From positions 1-9,647 of the forward strand of contig JALAGW010000347.1 in assembly GCA_022712235.1 (NCBI GenBank): a stretch of 9,647 bases of DNA, written 5' to 3'. Shown here piece by piece: positions 1 through 7,713 of the stretch. Under the pieces are notes generated by a model that saw only the letters and a list, made by a program, of their open reading frames with translations, did not search any database and was not told the DNA's origin. Both the position numbers and the translations under genes were made by a program. This DNA is from Brevundimonas sp. (GTDB taxonomy: Bacteria; Pseudomonadota; Alphaproteobacteria; Caulobacterales; Caulobacteraceae). Numbering within the stretch: position 1 is the stretch's first letter; each line of letters opens with the position of its first letter.

Positions 1-14
1 CTCCCGGATCGCCC

Positions 15-30
15 CCTTGGCTCACCAAGG
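15..30. repeat. short perfect hairpin beyond uxaA
   Basis: The arms CCTTGG and CCAAGG flank a 4-base loop, giving a perfect 6-pair stem about 80 bases past the uxaA stop codon. No T-run follows on the minus strand, so it is not a convincing intrinsic terminator. It could be a weak transcription end or a chance inverted repeat at the window edge. Confidence 0.3.
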
Positions 31-52
31 CCCCTTCGGCGTCCCGGCGCCT

Positions 53-93
53 ATTGCACCAATTGCACTGTTTTTCTCGCCGCACCGTGCAAT
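53..93. repeat. ATTGCAC repeat cluster with inverted copy
   Basis: ATTGCAC occurs at 53-59 and again at 62-68, a 9-base period. Its exact reverse complement GTGCAAT occurs at 87-93. The second and third copies could pair as a 7-bp stem with an 18-base loop. The cluster lies just downstream of the uxaA stop (113-115). It may be a regulator-binding site for a gene beyond the left edge or a weak RNA hairpin. No T-run supports a minus-strand terminator. Confidence 0.4.
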
Positions 94-112
94 CGGAGCC
101 AGCCATCAGGCC

Positions 113-1612
113 CTAGAGATAGGCGCCGACCTGCCATGGCACGAACTCATTGTCGCCGATGCCGAGGGCTTCGGACTTGGACGGTTCGCCCGAGGCCACG
201 GCCAGCATCCGCTCGAAGATGGCGCGCCCGACCTCTTCCATCGACGTGCCTGTCAGGACCGGCGAGGCGTCGATGTCCATGTCCTCGTCCATCCAGCTGG
301 CCAGTCTGGCGTTGGAGGCGACCTTGATCGACGGCGCGGGCTTGGCGCCGAAGACCGAGCCCCGCCCCGTGGTGAAGACGATCAGATTGGCGCCCGAGGC
401 GATCTGTCCCGTCGCCGAGCAGGGATCATAGCCGGGGCTGTCCATGAAGCTGAGCCCCTTGCTCGTCAGCGGCTCGGCATAGCCGATCACGTCGTTCAGC
501 GGCGTCGAGCCCGACTTGGCCACGGCGCCCAGGGACTTTTCAAGGATCGTCGTCAGGCCGCCCTTCAGATTGCCGGGCGACGGATTGTTGTTCAGCTCCA
601 TGCCGTGCTTGTCGGCATAGGCCCGCCACCATTCCAGACGCGCGTTCAGCCGATCCGCCACCGCCTGCGAGGCCGCGCGGCGCAGCAGAAGGTGCTCCGC
701 ACCCCAGATTTCCGGCGTTTCCGACAGCATGGCCGAGCCGCCGTGGGCGACCAGCAGGTCAACGGCCGCCCCCAGCGCCGGGTTGGCGGTGACGCCGGAC
801 CAGCCGTCCGAACCGCCGCATTGCAGACCCACCGTCAGGTGCGAGGCCGACACCGGCTGGCGCTCGACCTTGGCGGCCTCGGTCACCAGTTCGCGAACGA
901 CCTCAATCCCAGCCTCGATGGCGCGAGCCGTGCCGCCGGCTTCCTGGATGGTCAGGGCCCGCAGGGTCGGACCGGCTTCAAGGCCTTCGTTGGTCAGCCA
1001 GGCCGGGATCTGATTGGCCTCGCAGCCCAGGCCGACGATCAGGATGGAGTGGAAGTTCGGATGCCGAGCGTATCCCGCCAGCGTCCGCTGCAGCAGGGTC
1101 GTGTCGCTGGACAGCGAAGACCCGCCGCAACCGCCCTGATGGGTGAAGGCGACCACGCCGTCCACGCCCTCAGGCAGGCTGGTGTCGGGGAAGGCGTCTG
1201 CGATGCGACGCGCCACCGTGGCCGAGCAGTTCACGCTGGTCAGGACGCCGATGTAGTTCCGCGTCCCCACCCGCCCGTCGGCGCGGACGATGCCGTTGAA
1301 GGTCGCGCCCGACAGCGGCGCAGGCGGATGGACGTCCGCCCCCACCTCGGCCTCGCGCCCGTCCTCGGCCATGGCCAGGTTGTGGACGTGGACGTGGTCG
1401 CCGGCGGCGATCGCCGCCCTGGCCCGGCCTATGACCTGGCCATAACGACGGACCAGCCCGCCCGCCTCCACCGCGTGGCGGGCGATCTTGTGCCCTGTGG
1501 CGATGTCAGCGCGCGCGGGCGAACCCAGCCCCTCGGGCGTCTCACCGGCGGAAATGTCGTCCAGGGCGATGGCGACGTCGTCAGCGGGATTCAGGATCAA
1601 AACACGGCTCAT
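113..1612 (-). CDS. uxaA: altronate dehydratase (UxaA family)
   Basis: This cytoplasmic enzyme should dehydrate D-altronate to 2-keto-3-deoxy-D-gluconate, the last specific step of galacturonate breakdown. The family is typically Fe(II)-dependent. The 499-residue length is close to E. coli UxaA. An N-terminal SAF-type domain (about residues 1-100) includes a histidine cluster, H73, H75 and H77. The catalytic domain follows with family motifs GRVGTRNY (113-120), NCS (128-130), QGGCGG (159-164), GLGCEANQ (194-201) and LQCGGSDGWSG (263-273). The ATG is 3 bases past the uxuB stop, with GGAG about 7 bases upstream inside the end of uxuB, so translation is probably coupled. It is the last visible gene of the operon. 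The related galactarate dehydratase (GarD) shares this fold, but uxaC next door favours altronate. Confidence 0.9.
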   Translation of the reverse strand: MSRVLILNPADDVAIALDDISAGETPEGLGSPARADIATGHKIARHAVEAGGLVRRYGQVIGRARAAIAAGDHVHVHNLAMAEDGREAEVGADVHPPAPLSGATFNGIVRADGRVGTRNYIGVLTSVNCSATVARRIADAFPDTSLPEGVDGVVAFTHQGGCGGSSLSSDTTLLQRTLAGYARHPNFHSILIVGLGCEANQIPAWLTNEGLEAGPTLRALTIQEAGGTARAIEAGIEVVRELVTEAAKVERQPVSASHLTVGLQCGGSDGWSGVTANPALGAAVDLLVAHGGSAMLSETPEIWGAEHLLLRRAASQAVADRLNARLEWWRAYADKHGMELNNNPSPGNLKGGLTTILEKSLGAVAKSGSTPLNDVIGYAEPLTSKGLSFMDSPGYDPCSATGQIASGANLIVFTTGRGSVFGAKPAPSIKVASNARLASWMDEDMDIDASPVLTGTSMEEVGRAIFERMLAVASGEPSKSEALGIGDNEFVPWQVGAYL

Positions 1613-1615
1613 GAC

Positions 1616-3085
1616 CTACTCCGTCACGCGACGAGCGGCCTCGACCGCGCCGTGCTCTCGCAAGGACAGGAAGGCGCCGGTGACCGCGTCGACGAAGCGT
1701 CGATCACTGGCCAAGGACGCGGGGAAAACGGCGGACAGGGTCAGCAGGGCGCGGACCTCGGCCTCGTCGTTCTCGGACGCCGCGATCAGTTCGGCGGTCC
1801 GCGCCGCCAGAGGGTCGTCGACCACAACGGTCTCGCCGCTCTCGGTCACGCCCTCCTGCCAGCGCATCCATGCGGCGACGCCGAGCGCCAGGGCCTCTAT
1901 ACCCTGCCCCTTGGCCAGCCGCTCCGCCATTCCGACCAACAGACGCTGCGGCAGCTTCTGCGAGCCGTCCATGGCGATCTGGCGCGTCCGATGCATCAGG
2001 GCCGAGTTGGAGAAGCGGGCCATCAGCTCGTTGCGATAGGCCGCCACGTCCAGTCCCGGCGGCGGGTTCAGCGTGGTCTGCGCCTCGTCCCACAGGGCCT
2101 CGATGAAGGCCCGGAAGGCCGGGACCGCCACAGCCTCATGCACATGCTCGTAGCCCGACAGGGCGCCGAGATAGGCCACGGCGGAATGGGCTCCGTTCAG
2201 AAGCCTGAGTTTGGCGTCCTCCCACGGCTCGACCGCATCGGTCAGTTGCACGCCGAAGGCGGCGAAGTCCGGCCGCTCGCCGGCGAACCAGTCCTGTATC
2301 ACCCACTGGGTGAAGGGCTCGGCCTTGACCATGCCCTGGTCCTCAACGCCGAGGCGAGCGGTCAGGCGGGCCACGTCGTCGGGGATGGTGGCCGGCACGA
2401 TCCGGTCGATCATGGTCTGGGGGAAAGCCCCCTCGGCCTCGATCCACTGGGCCAGAGCCGGGTCGATACGCCGGGCCATGGCGATGACCCCCGCCCGAAT
2501 ACGCTGGCCGTTGTGCGGAAGGTTGTCGCAAGAGATGACGGTGAAGGGCTTGAGCCCCGCCGCCTTCCTCGCCGCCAAGGCAGCGACGATGAAGCCCGGC
2601 GCGGTGCGCGGCGACGCGATGTCGGCCAGATCGGCGGCCACGTCCGGGTCATCCAGCAGCAGGTCGCCCGTCGCCGGATCGAGGCGATAGCCCTTTTCGG
2701 TCACCGTCAGGGTGACGATGTGGACCTCGGCCCCGGCCATGGCCGCAACCAGGGCCGCAGGATCTTCCGGCCCGACCAGAACGCCGCGCCCGGCGCCGAT
2801 CACCCGCAGATGCTCCTCGGCCCCGTCGCGAACGACCAGGGTGTAGAGGCCGTCCTGCGGGTTCAGCTGGTCGCGCACTCCGGGCGACCTCAGCGAGGCC
2901 CCCAGCACGCCCCAGCGCAGGTCGCCGCCGGCCAGGGCGTCGTCGAACACGACCGCCTGGTGCGCGCGATGGAAGGCGCCGATGCCCAGATGAACCACGC
3001 CGGTCTTCACCGCCGCGCGGTCATAGGTCGGGCGGGCCACGTCAGCAGGCAGGCCCTTCAGGGCCGCATTGTCGAGACGGGTCAC
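1616..3085 (-). CDS. uxuB: fructuronate reductase / mannitol dehydrogenase family
   Basis: This NAD-dependent polyol dehydrogenase-family enzyme is predicted to reduce D-fructuronate to D-mannonate. The 489 residues show a Rossmann entry VHLGIGAFHRAHQ (31-43), LTVTEKGY (126-133) and SCDN (185-188). The family's catalytic lysine, asparagine and histidine fall in KLRLLNGAH (K292, N297, H300). A long QIAMDGSQKLPQRLL segment also matches E. coli UxuB as I recall it, while the N-terminus is unlike tagaturonate reductase UxaB. The start is GTG, overlapping the uxaC stop as GTGA (3082-3085), which indicates translational coupling. The neighbouring dehydratase acts on altronate rather than mannonate, so this enzyme may also reduce tagaturonate; that is inference. 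A plain mannitol or arabinitol dehydrogenase is less likely given the operon. Confidence 0.85.
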   Translation of the reverse strand: MTRLDNAALKGLPADVARPTYDRAAVKTGVVHLGIGAFHRAHQAVVFDDALAGGDLRWGVLGASLRSPGVRDQLNPQDGLYTLVVRDGAEEHLRVIGAGRGVLVGPEDPAALVAAMAGAEVHIVTLTVTEKGYRLDPATGDLLLDDPDVAADLADIASPRTAPGFIVAALAARKAAGLKPFTVISCDNLPHNGQRIRAGVIAMARRIDPALAQWIEAEGAFPQTMIDRIVPATIPDDVARLTARLGVEDQGMVKAEPFTQWVIQDWFAGERPDFAAFGVQLTDAVEPWEDAKLRLLNGAHSAVAYLGALSGYEHVHEAVAVPAFRAFIEALWDEAQTTLNPPPGLDVAAYRNELMARFSNSALMHRTRQIAMDGSQKLPQRLLVGMAERLAKGQGIEALALGVAAWMRWQEGVTESGETVVVDDPLAARTAELIAASENDEAEVRALLTLSAVFPASLASDRRFVDAVTGAFLSLREHGAVEAARRVTE

Positions 3086-4497
3086 AGCTTGTAGGCCGCC
3101 TTGACCAGACCATAGGTCAGGGCGTGGGCCAGTTCGTGGGCCTCGTCCTCTTCCATCCGGTGCTCGACCACCAGCTTGGCCAGGAAGCCGCAGTCCATGC
3201 GCCGGGCCACGTCGTGACGGGCCGGGATCGACAGGAAGGCGCGCGTGTCGTCGTTGAAGCCGACGGTGTTGTAGAAGCCCGCCGTCTCGGTGACCTGCTC
3301 GCGGAAGCGGCGCATGCCCTCGGGGCTGTCATGGAACCACCAGCTGGGTCCCAGTTTCAGCGCCGGATAGTGACCGGCCAGGGGCGCCAATTCACGGCTG
3401 TATGAGGTCTCGTCCAGGGTGAAGAGGATCAGGGTCAGGCGCGTGTCCGACCCAAAGCGGTCCAGCAAGGGCTTCAGCGCCTGCACGTAATCCGTCTGGG
3501 TCGGGATATCGCAGCCCTTGTCGCGGCCGAAGCGGTTGAACACCGTCGCCGAGTGGTTGCGGAAGCTGCCGGGGTGAAGCTGCATCACCAGACCGTCCTC
3601 GACCGACATGGCGGCCATTTCGGTCAGCATCTGGCCGCGGAACAGTTCGGCGTCAGCCGCGCTGGCCGGGGCGGTCGAGATGCGCTTGAACAGGGCCTCG
3701 GCGTCCGCCTTTGACAGGTCGGCGGTGAAGGCGGTGGGGTGGCCGTGGTCGGGCGAGGTGGCGCCCATCTCGATGAAAAAGGCGCGGCGGTCGCGCAGGG
3801 CCTGCAGATAGCCCTCCCACGACATCGTATCCCGGCCGGTCTGCTCGGCCAGGATCTTCAGATTGTCGCGGAAGCCCTCGTAGTCGGGATCCAGCACCGG
3901 ATCGGGGCGATAGGCGGTCAAGACCCGGCCCTTCCAGCCCGAGGCGTTGATCGTCTTGTGGTGTTCCAGGGTGTCGAGCGGGCTTTCCGTCGTGGTCAGG
4001 ACCTCGATATTGTAGCGGTCGAAAAGGGCGCGCGGCTTGAAGGCGTCGGTCTTCAACGCGGCGTCGATGACGTCGTAGTAGTGGTCCGCCGTCTCGGCCG
4101 ACAGGCGCACGTCGATGCCGAAGGCCTCGGCATAGACCCAGTCGTGCCACATGCGCGACGGCGTGCCGCGGAACAGGTGATAGTTCTCGGCGAAACGGCG
4201 CCAGATCTTGCGCGGATCAGCCTCCACCGGGCCGCCGTCGGCGCGCGGCACCCCCAGGTCCTCCATCGCCATCCCCTGCGAGTGCAGCATGCGGAAGACG
4301 TAGTGGTCGGGCGTGATCAGCAGTTCGGCCGGGTTGGCGAAGTTCTCGTTACCCGCGAACCAGCTGGGGTCCGTATGGCCGTGCGGGCTGATGATCGGCA
4401 GGCCCTTCACCTCGGCGTAAAGGCGGCGCGCGACGGCCCGCGTGTCGGCGTCGGCCGGAAACAGGCGGTCGGGGTTCAGACGGAGCGGCTGGGTCAT
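3082..4497 (-). CDS. uxaC: uronate (glucuronate/galacturonate) isomerase
   Basis: This cytoplasmic isomerase of the amidohydrolase superfamily converts D-glucuronate to D-fructuronate and D-galacturonate to D-tagaturonate. Its 471 residues match the usual family length. The metal-binding HxH is H39-G-H41 near the N-terminus. Later conserved blocks are MQLHPGSFRNH (305-315), GPSWWFHDSP (383-392) and GFNDDTRAFLSIPARHD (413-429). I chose the ATG at 4497 because the translation from there begins with the typical N-terminal segment, although no strong Shine-Dalgarno sequence precedes it. It is the first gene of the minus-strand operon and overlaps uxuB by 4 bases. A possible promoter lies about 220 bases upstream, which would give an unusually long leader. 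Identification is firm; which uronate is the natural substrate is not visible. Confidence 0.95.
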   Translation of the reverse strand: MTQPLRLNPDRLFPADADTRAVARRLYAEVKGLPIISPHGHTDPSWFAGNENFANPAELLITPDHYVFRMLHSQGMAMEDLGVPRADGGPVEADPRKIWRRFAENYHLFRGTPSRMWHDWVYAEAFGIDVRLSAETADHYYDVIDAALKTDAFKPRALFDRYNIEVLTTTESPLDTLEHHKTINASGWKGRVLTAYRPDPVLDPDYEGFRDNLKILAEQTGRDTMSWEGYLQALRDRRAFFIEMGATSPDHGHPTAFTADLSKADAEALFKRISTAPASAADAELFRGQMLTEMAAMSVEDGLVMQLHPGSFRNHSATVFNRFGRDKGCDIPTQTDYVQALKPLLDRFGSDTRLTLILFTLDETSYSRELAPLAGHYPALKLGPSWWFHDSPEGMRRFREQVTETAGFYNTVGFNDDTRAFLSIPARHDVARRMDCGFLAKLVVEHRMEEDEAHELAHALTYGLVKAAYKL

Positions 4498-4696
4498 GCG
4501 GCGACTCGGGACTGGATTTTCGGACAGTCAGAGCAGGACGCAAGGCTCAGCGAATCGCATTGCCGTCGGACCCATAGATCCGAATCCGACAGGGTCGCTT
4601 CCCCTTTCGTCGCCCCTCTGACGGGGGTGATCGTTGGTTCTTTCTCGGGCCCAGAACCGTCGCGGGGCTTCGATGCGATCAGTGTTCGTCATCATC

Positions 4697-4726
4697 TTGC
4701 CACATGTCGGAAACTGTGCGTAGCTT
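4697..4726 (+). promoter_or_regulatory. possible promoter of the TonB-dependent receptor
   Basis: TTGCCA (4697-4702) matches the -35 consensus at five of six positions. It lies 18 bases before TAGCTT (4721-4726), a weak -10. Transcription would start near 4733, inside the first operator-like site, which would suit simple repression. The -10 match is poor, so this is tentative. Confidence 0.3.
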
Positions 4727-4755
4727 TGTATGACACCGGTAGCAGCGGCTGACAA
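4727..4755 (-). promoter_or_regulatory. possible promoter of the uxaC-uxuB-uxaA operon
   Basis: Read on the minus strand, TTGTCA (4750-4755) matches the -35 consensus at five of six positions. A 17-base spacer separates it from CATACA (4727-4732), a partial -10. The first LacI-type site (4731-4744) falls between and into these elements, where a bound repressor would block RNA polymerase. The start would be near 4720, leaving a leader of about 220 bases before uxaC. Confidence 0.35.
4731..4744. promoter_or_regulatory. LacI-family operator-like site 1
   Basis: TGACACCGGTAGCA fits the general LacI/CcpA-type operator pattern TGNNANCGNTNNCA at every fixed position and is symmetric about a central CCGG. 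Its left half, ATGACACCGGT (4730-4740), is repeated exactly at 4763-4773. It overlaps the possible promoters for both divergent transcripts, so a uronate-responsive LacI-type repressor is the natural guess. That regulator is not encoded in the window. Confidence 0.55.
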
Positions 4756-4763
4756 ACGCCAAA

Positions 4764-4777
4764 TGACACCGGTTCCC
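4764..4777. promoter_or_regulatory. LacI-family operator-like site 2
   Basis: TGACACCGGTTCCC repeats the first ten bases of site 1 exactly, but its right half-site is degraded (CCC in place of GCA). The centres of the two sites are 33 bases apart, about three helical turns, so two repressor dimers would sit on roughly the same face of the DNA. It lies within the predicted 5' leader of the receptor gene. Confidence 0.5.
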
Positions 4778-4827
4778 GCGATCGCGGCGGCTGGAACGGG
4801 GACGCACGATCCCCGAAAGGCCTAACT

Positions 4828-4836
4828 GGGAGGAGG
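4828..4836 (+). promoter_or_regulatory. strong ribosome binding site of the receptor gene
   Basis: GGGAGGAGG lies 6 bases before the ATG at 4843. It is a near-ideal Shine-Dalgarno sequence and fixes this start. It contrasts with the weak site in front of uxaC. Confidence 0.85.
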
Positions 4837-4842
4837 ACACAG

Positions 4843-7704
4843 ATGACCCAACACGCTACCCGTGCGCGTTATGCGCTGACCCTTGGCGCCTCGCTGGGCG
4901 CCCTCACCCTTGCCCTGGCGGCCGGCGCGGCCCACGCCCAGGACGCCGACGCCGCCCCCGAGCAGGAAGCCACCACGGTCGATGAGATCGTCGTCACCGG
5001 CTTCCGCGCCAGCCTGCAGAACGCCCTGAACATCAAGCGTCGCGAAGCCGGCGTGGTCGACGCCATCTCGGCCGAGGACATCGCCGACTTCCCCGACACA
5101 AATCTGGCGGAGTCCATCCAGCGCATCCCCGGCGTGTCCATCGACCGCGACGCCGGCGAGGGCCGCTCGATCACCGTGCGCGGCCTGAGCTCGGAGTTCA
5201 CCCGCACCCGCATCAACGGCATCGAAGCCCAGGCCACGACCGGGGCGACCGACTCGTCAGGCGGTGTGAACCGCGGCCGCGGCTTCGACTTCAACGTCTT
5301 CGCCTCAGAGCTGTTCAACAACATCACCGTGCGCAAGACGGCTTCGGCCGAGGTCGAGGAAGGCTCGCTGGGCGCCACTGTCGACCTGCGCACCGCGCGC
5401 CCGTTCGACTATCCCGGCTTCACCGCCGTGGCCTCCGCCCAGGGCGGCTATAATGATCTGTCCGAAGAGTGGAGCCCGCGCTTCGCCGGCCTGATCTCCA
5501 ACACCTGGATGGACGGCAAGTTCGGCGCCCTGATGTCGCTGGCCTACAGCGACAAGAGCTCGATTGAGGAAGGCTTCAGTTCGGTGCGCTGGGGTCCCGC
5601 CAGCGGCGACAACGGCTTCCAGAACCCCGACGCCCTGCCCGGCGGCAAGGATGCGGCCGGCGGCCTGTTCCACCCGCGCATCCCTCGCTATGGCCGCCTG
5701 ACCCATGAACAGGAGCGCATCGGCGCGACCCTGTCGCTGCAATGGCGCCCGTCGGACGCGACGACCATCAGCCTGGACGGCCTCTATTCCAAGCTCGACT
5801 CGACCCGGAAGGAGAACTTCCTCGAAGCCTGGTCGCTGAGCCGCAACGCCTCCCAGGGCGGCAAACCTCAGGTCGACATCGTCGAAGCCGTCGCCGACCC
5901 CAACACCGGCGAACTGGTCTATCTGCGCCTCGACGACATGGACATGCGCACCGAGGAACGCTTCGACATCCTCAAGAGCGAGTTCACGCAATACACCCTG
6001 GAGGTCGAGCACGACTTCTCGGACACCGTGCGCTTCCGCGGCGTGGCCGGTCGCTCGGAGTCGAAATTCGGCAACCCGCTGCAGGTCAACGCCATCATCG
6101 ACCATCAGGACGGCGACGGCTGGTCGATCGACTTCCGCGAAAACCGCGATCTGCCCAAGATCGTCTATGGCTTCGACGTCACCGACGCGAACCAGTGGAC
6201 GATCACCGGCCCGGACGGCGCCCAGCCGCTGTCGGAACTGCGCATCCTGTCCAGCGAGCAGTCCAACACCTACACCACCTTCGAGGGCGGCTTCGAGTTC
6301 GACATCGACGACCGCATGACCTTCAAGGTCGGCGCCAGCTACAAGGAGTATCAGTCGGAAGGCTCTGGCTACGCCCGCAAGACCAATGCTGCGCCCGCCA
6401 TGCCCGCCGGGACCTCGATCGGGGACCTGACCTATCTGCTCGAAGGCTTCGGCAAGAACCTGGACCTGCCCTCGGGATCGGCGACCGCCTGGATCTCGCC
6501 CAACCTCGACGCGATCATGAAAGCCTATGGCGCGGATTGTCTGTGCGACACGGGCGTGGCCGGCGGCGACTTCCGCCTGCTGGGTCTGGAGAACGGCTCG
6601 ACCGCTCTGGGCAACTGGCGCGACGTGACCGAGAAGGACACGGGTCTGTGGGCCCAGTTGGACTGGAACACCGAATGGGCCAACATGCCGGTGCGCGGCA
6701 ACTTCGGCGCGCGCTGGGTCAACACCGAGGTCGAGGCCGCCGGCTATTCCGCCCTCAACGGCGTGACGACGCGCGTCAGCGGCGCCAACAGCTATGACGA
6801 CATCCTGCCGTCGCTGAACCTGTCGATCGAGCCGATCGAGAACGTCATGGTCCGCTTCGGCGCCGCCCGCGTCATGTCGCGCCCGCCGGTGACCAGCCTG
6901 GTGCCGACCCTGTCGCTGAGCGCGCCGAACGCCGCCAACCGCACGGCGTCCCTGGGCAACGTCAACCTGGACCCCTACCGCGCCGACACCTTCGACCTGT
7001 CGCTGGAGTGGTATTTCGCCCCTGAGTCCCTGCTGTCCTTCGCCGTCTTCTACAAGGACATCTCGACCTATGTGCAGACGACCCAGCAGAAGATGACCTA
7101 CGCCGAACTGACGGCGATGAACCCGGAGGCCTTCCCGGCCGCGCCTGACCGCCCGGTCGGCGACGAATATACCTTCAGCACGCCCACCAACACGCCGGGC
7201 GGTCCGCTGACGGGCTTCGAGATCAGCTATCAGCAGCCCTTCACCTTCCTGCCGGGCGCCTTCTCGAACCTGGGCGTCCAGGCCAACTTCACCCACGTGG
7301 AGTCGGAAATCGACTACTGCACCACCGCCGCCTGCAACGCCTATGTGACGGCCAACCTGGTGAACCTGTCGCCCGACGCCTGGAACGCCACGCTCTACTA
7401 CGACGACGGTCGCTTCAACGCCCGCGTCTCGGCCGCCTATCGCGACACCTATTATCAGCAGGTGCCGGGGGCCAACGGGGGCACGCGCGGCATCGCCTTC
7501 ACGGGCAAGACCGAGACGCTCAGCATCGACGCCTCGGCCTCGTTCGATGTCACCGACAAGCTGGCCCTGTCGATTGAAGGCATCAACCTGACGGACGAAG
7601 CCAATCGCCAGAACCATGGCGAGCTCGATGGCGTGCGTGACAGCACCTACGTCTATCACCACACAGGCCGCCAGATCTTCGTGGGCGCTCGCTACAAGTT
7701 CTGA
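4843..7704 (+). CDS. TonB-dependent receptor (Xanthomonas/Caulobacter type)
   Basis: This 953-residue outer-membrane receptor would import a large substrate using energy from TonB-ExbB-ExbD. A signal peptide (residues 1-32) ends in AHA before QD. The TonB box DEIVVTG lies at 47-53 and the plug domain at about 60-180, including DTNLAESIQRIPGV and ITVRGL. A long 22-strand-type barrel follows and ends in GARYKF with the usual terminal phenylalanine. The length and plug sequence fit the TonB-Xanth-Caul group, often tied to plant carbohydrate uptake. Its only cysteines are two close pairs, C566/C568 and C826/C831, probably in surface loops. It is divergent from the uronate operon across shared operator-like sites, so a uronate-containing oligosaccharide is a reasonable inferred substrate, but the sequence alone does not prove it. 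Confidence 0.93.
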   Translation: MTQHATRARYALTLGASLGALTLALAAGAAHAQDADAAPEQEATTVDEIVVTGFRASLQNALNIKRREAGVVDAISAEDIADFPDTNLAESIQRIPGVSIDRDAGEGRSITVRGLSSEFTRTRINGIEAQATTGATDSSGGVNRGRGFDFNVFASELFNNITVRKTASAEVEEGSLGATVDLRTARPFDYPGFTAVASAQGGYNDLSEEWSPRFAGLISNTWMDGKFGALMSLAYSDKSSIEEGFSSVRWGPASGDNGFQNPDALPGGKDAAGGLFHPRIPRYGRLTHEQERIGATLSLQWRPSDATTISLDGLYSKLDSTRKENFLEAWSLSRNASQGGKPQVDIVEAVADPNTGELVYLRLDDMDMRTEERFDILKSEFTQYTLEVEHDFSDTVRFRGVAGRSESKFGNPLQVNAIIDHQDGDGWSIDFRENRDLPKIVYGFDVTDANQWTITGPDGAQPLSELRILSSEQSNTYTTFEGGFEFDIDDRMTFKVGASYKEYQSEGSGYARKTNAAPAMPAGTSIGDLTYLLEGFGKNLDLPSGSATAWISPNLDAIMKAYGADCLCDTGVAGGDFRLLGLENGSTALGNWRDVTEKDTGLWAQLDWNTEWANMPVRGNFGARWVNTEVEAAGYSALNGVTTRVSGANSYDDILPSLNLSIEPIENVMVRFGAARVMSRPPVTSLVPTLSLSAPNAANRTASLGNVNLDPYRADTFDLSLEWYFAPESLLSFAVFYKDISTYVQTTQQKMTYAELTAMNPEAFPAAPDRPVGDEYTFSTPTNTPGGPLTGFEISYQQPFTFLPGAFSNLGVQANFTHVESEIDYCTTAACNAYVTANLVNLSPDAWNATLYYDDGRFNARVSAAYRDTYYQQVPGANGGTRGIAFTGKTETLSIDASASFDVTDKLALSIEGINLTDEANRQNHGELDGVRDSTYVYHHTGRQIFVGARYKF

Positions 7705-7713
7705 CGTCCGACA

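Larger units (their letters stand above)
4498..4842. other. divergent intergenic control region
   Basis: These 345 bases separate uxaC (minus) from the TonB-dependent receptor (plus). I see no credible gene. The half next to the receptor carries two LacI-type operator-like sites and possible promoters in both directions. The half next to uxaC carries three GANTC sites (4503, 4552, 4582) and a GTCGGA/TCCGAC inverted repeat (4565-4570 and 4585-4590) that could form a hairpin in the uxaC leader. A perfect 12-base palindrome, CCGCGATCGCGG, sits at 4776-4787. Confidence 0.7.

Noticed and set aside
17..3094. A 1025-residue open frame on the plus strand opposite uxaA and uxuB
   Set aside because: It lies antisense to two clearly recognised enzymes. 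Its translation is rich in Arg, Gly, His and Gln with no domain I recognise, as expected from an antisense frame in high-GC DNA.
3739..4752. A 337-residue plus-strand open frame opposite uxaC running into the intergenic region
   Set aside because: It is antisense to uxaC for most of its length, and its tail crosses the candidate control sites. No family features are seen.
4528..4755. A 75-codon minus-strand frame in the uxaC leader, considered as a leader peptide
   Set aside because: It would need a TTG start that coincides with the candidate -35 element, has no Shine-Dalgarno sequence, and its translation has no recognisable character.
4776..4787. Perfect 12-base palindrome CCGCGATCGCGG as a separate operator
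   Set aside because: It is pure GC-rich symmetry around GATC, common by chance in such genomes, and has no conserved operator features. I kept it only as a note in the intergenic entry.
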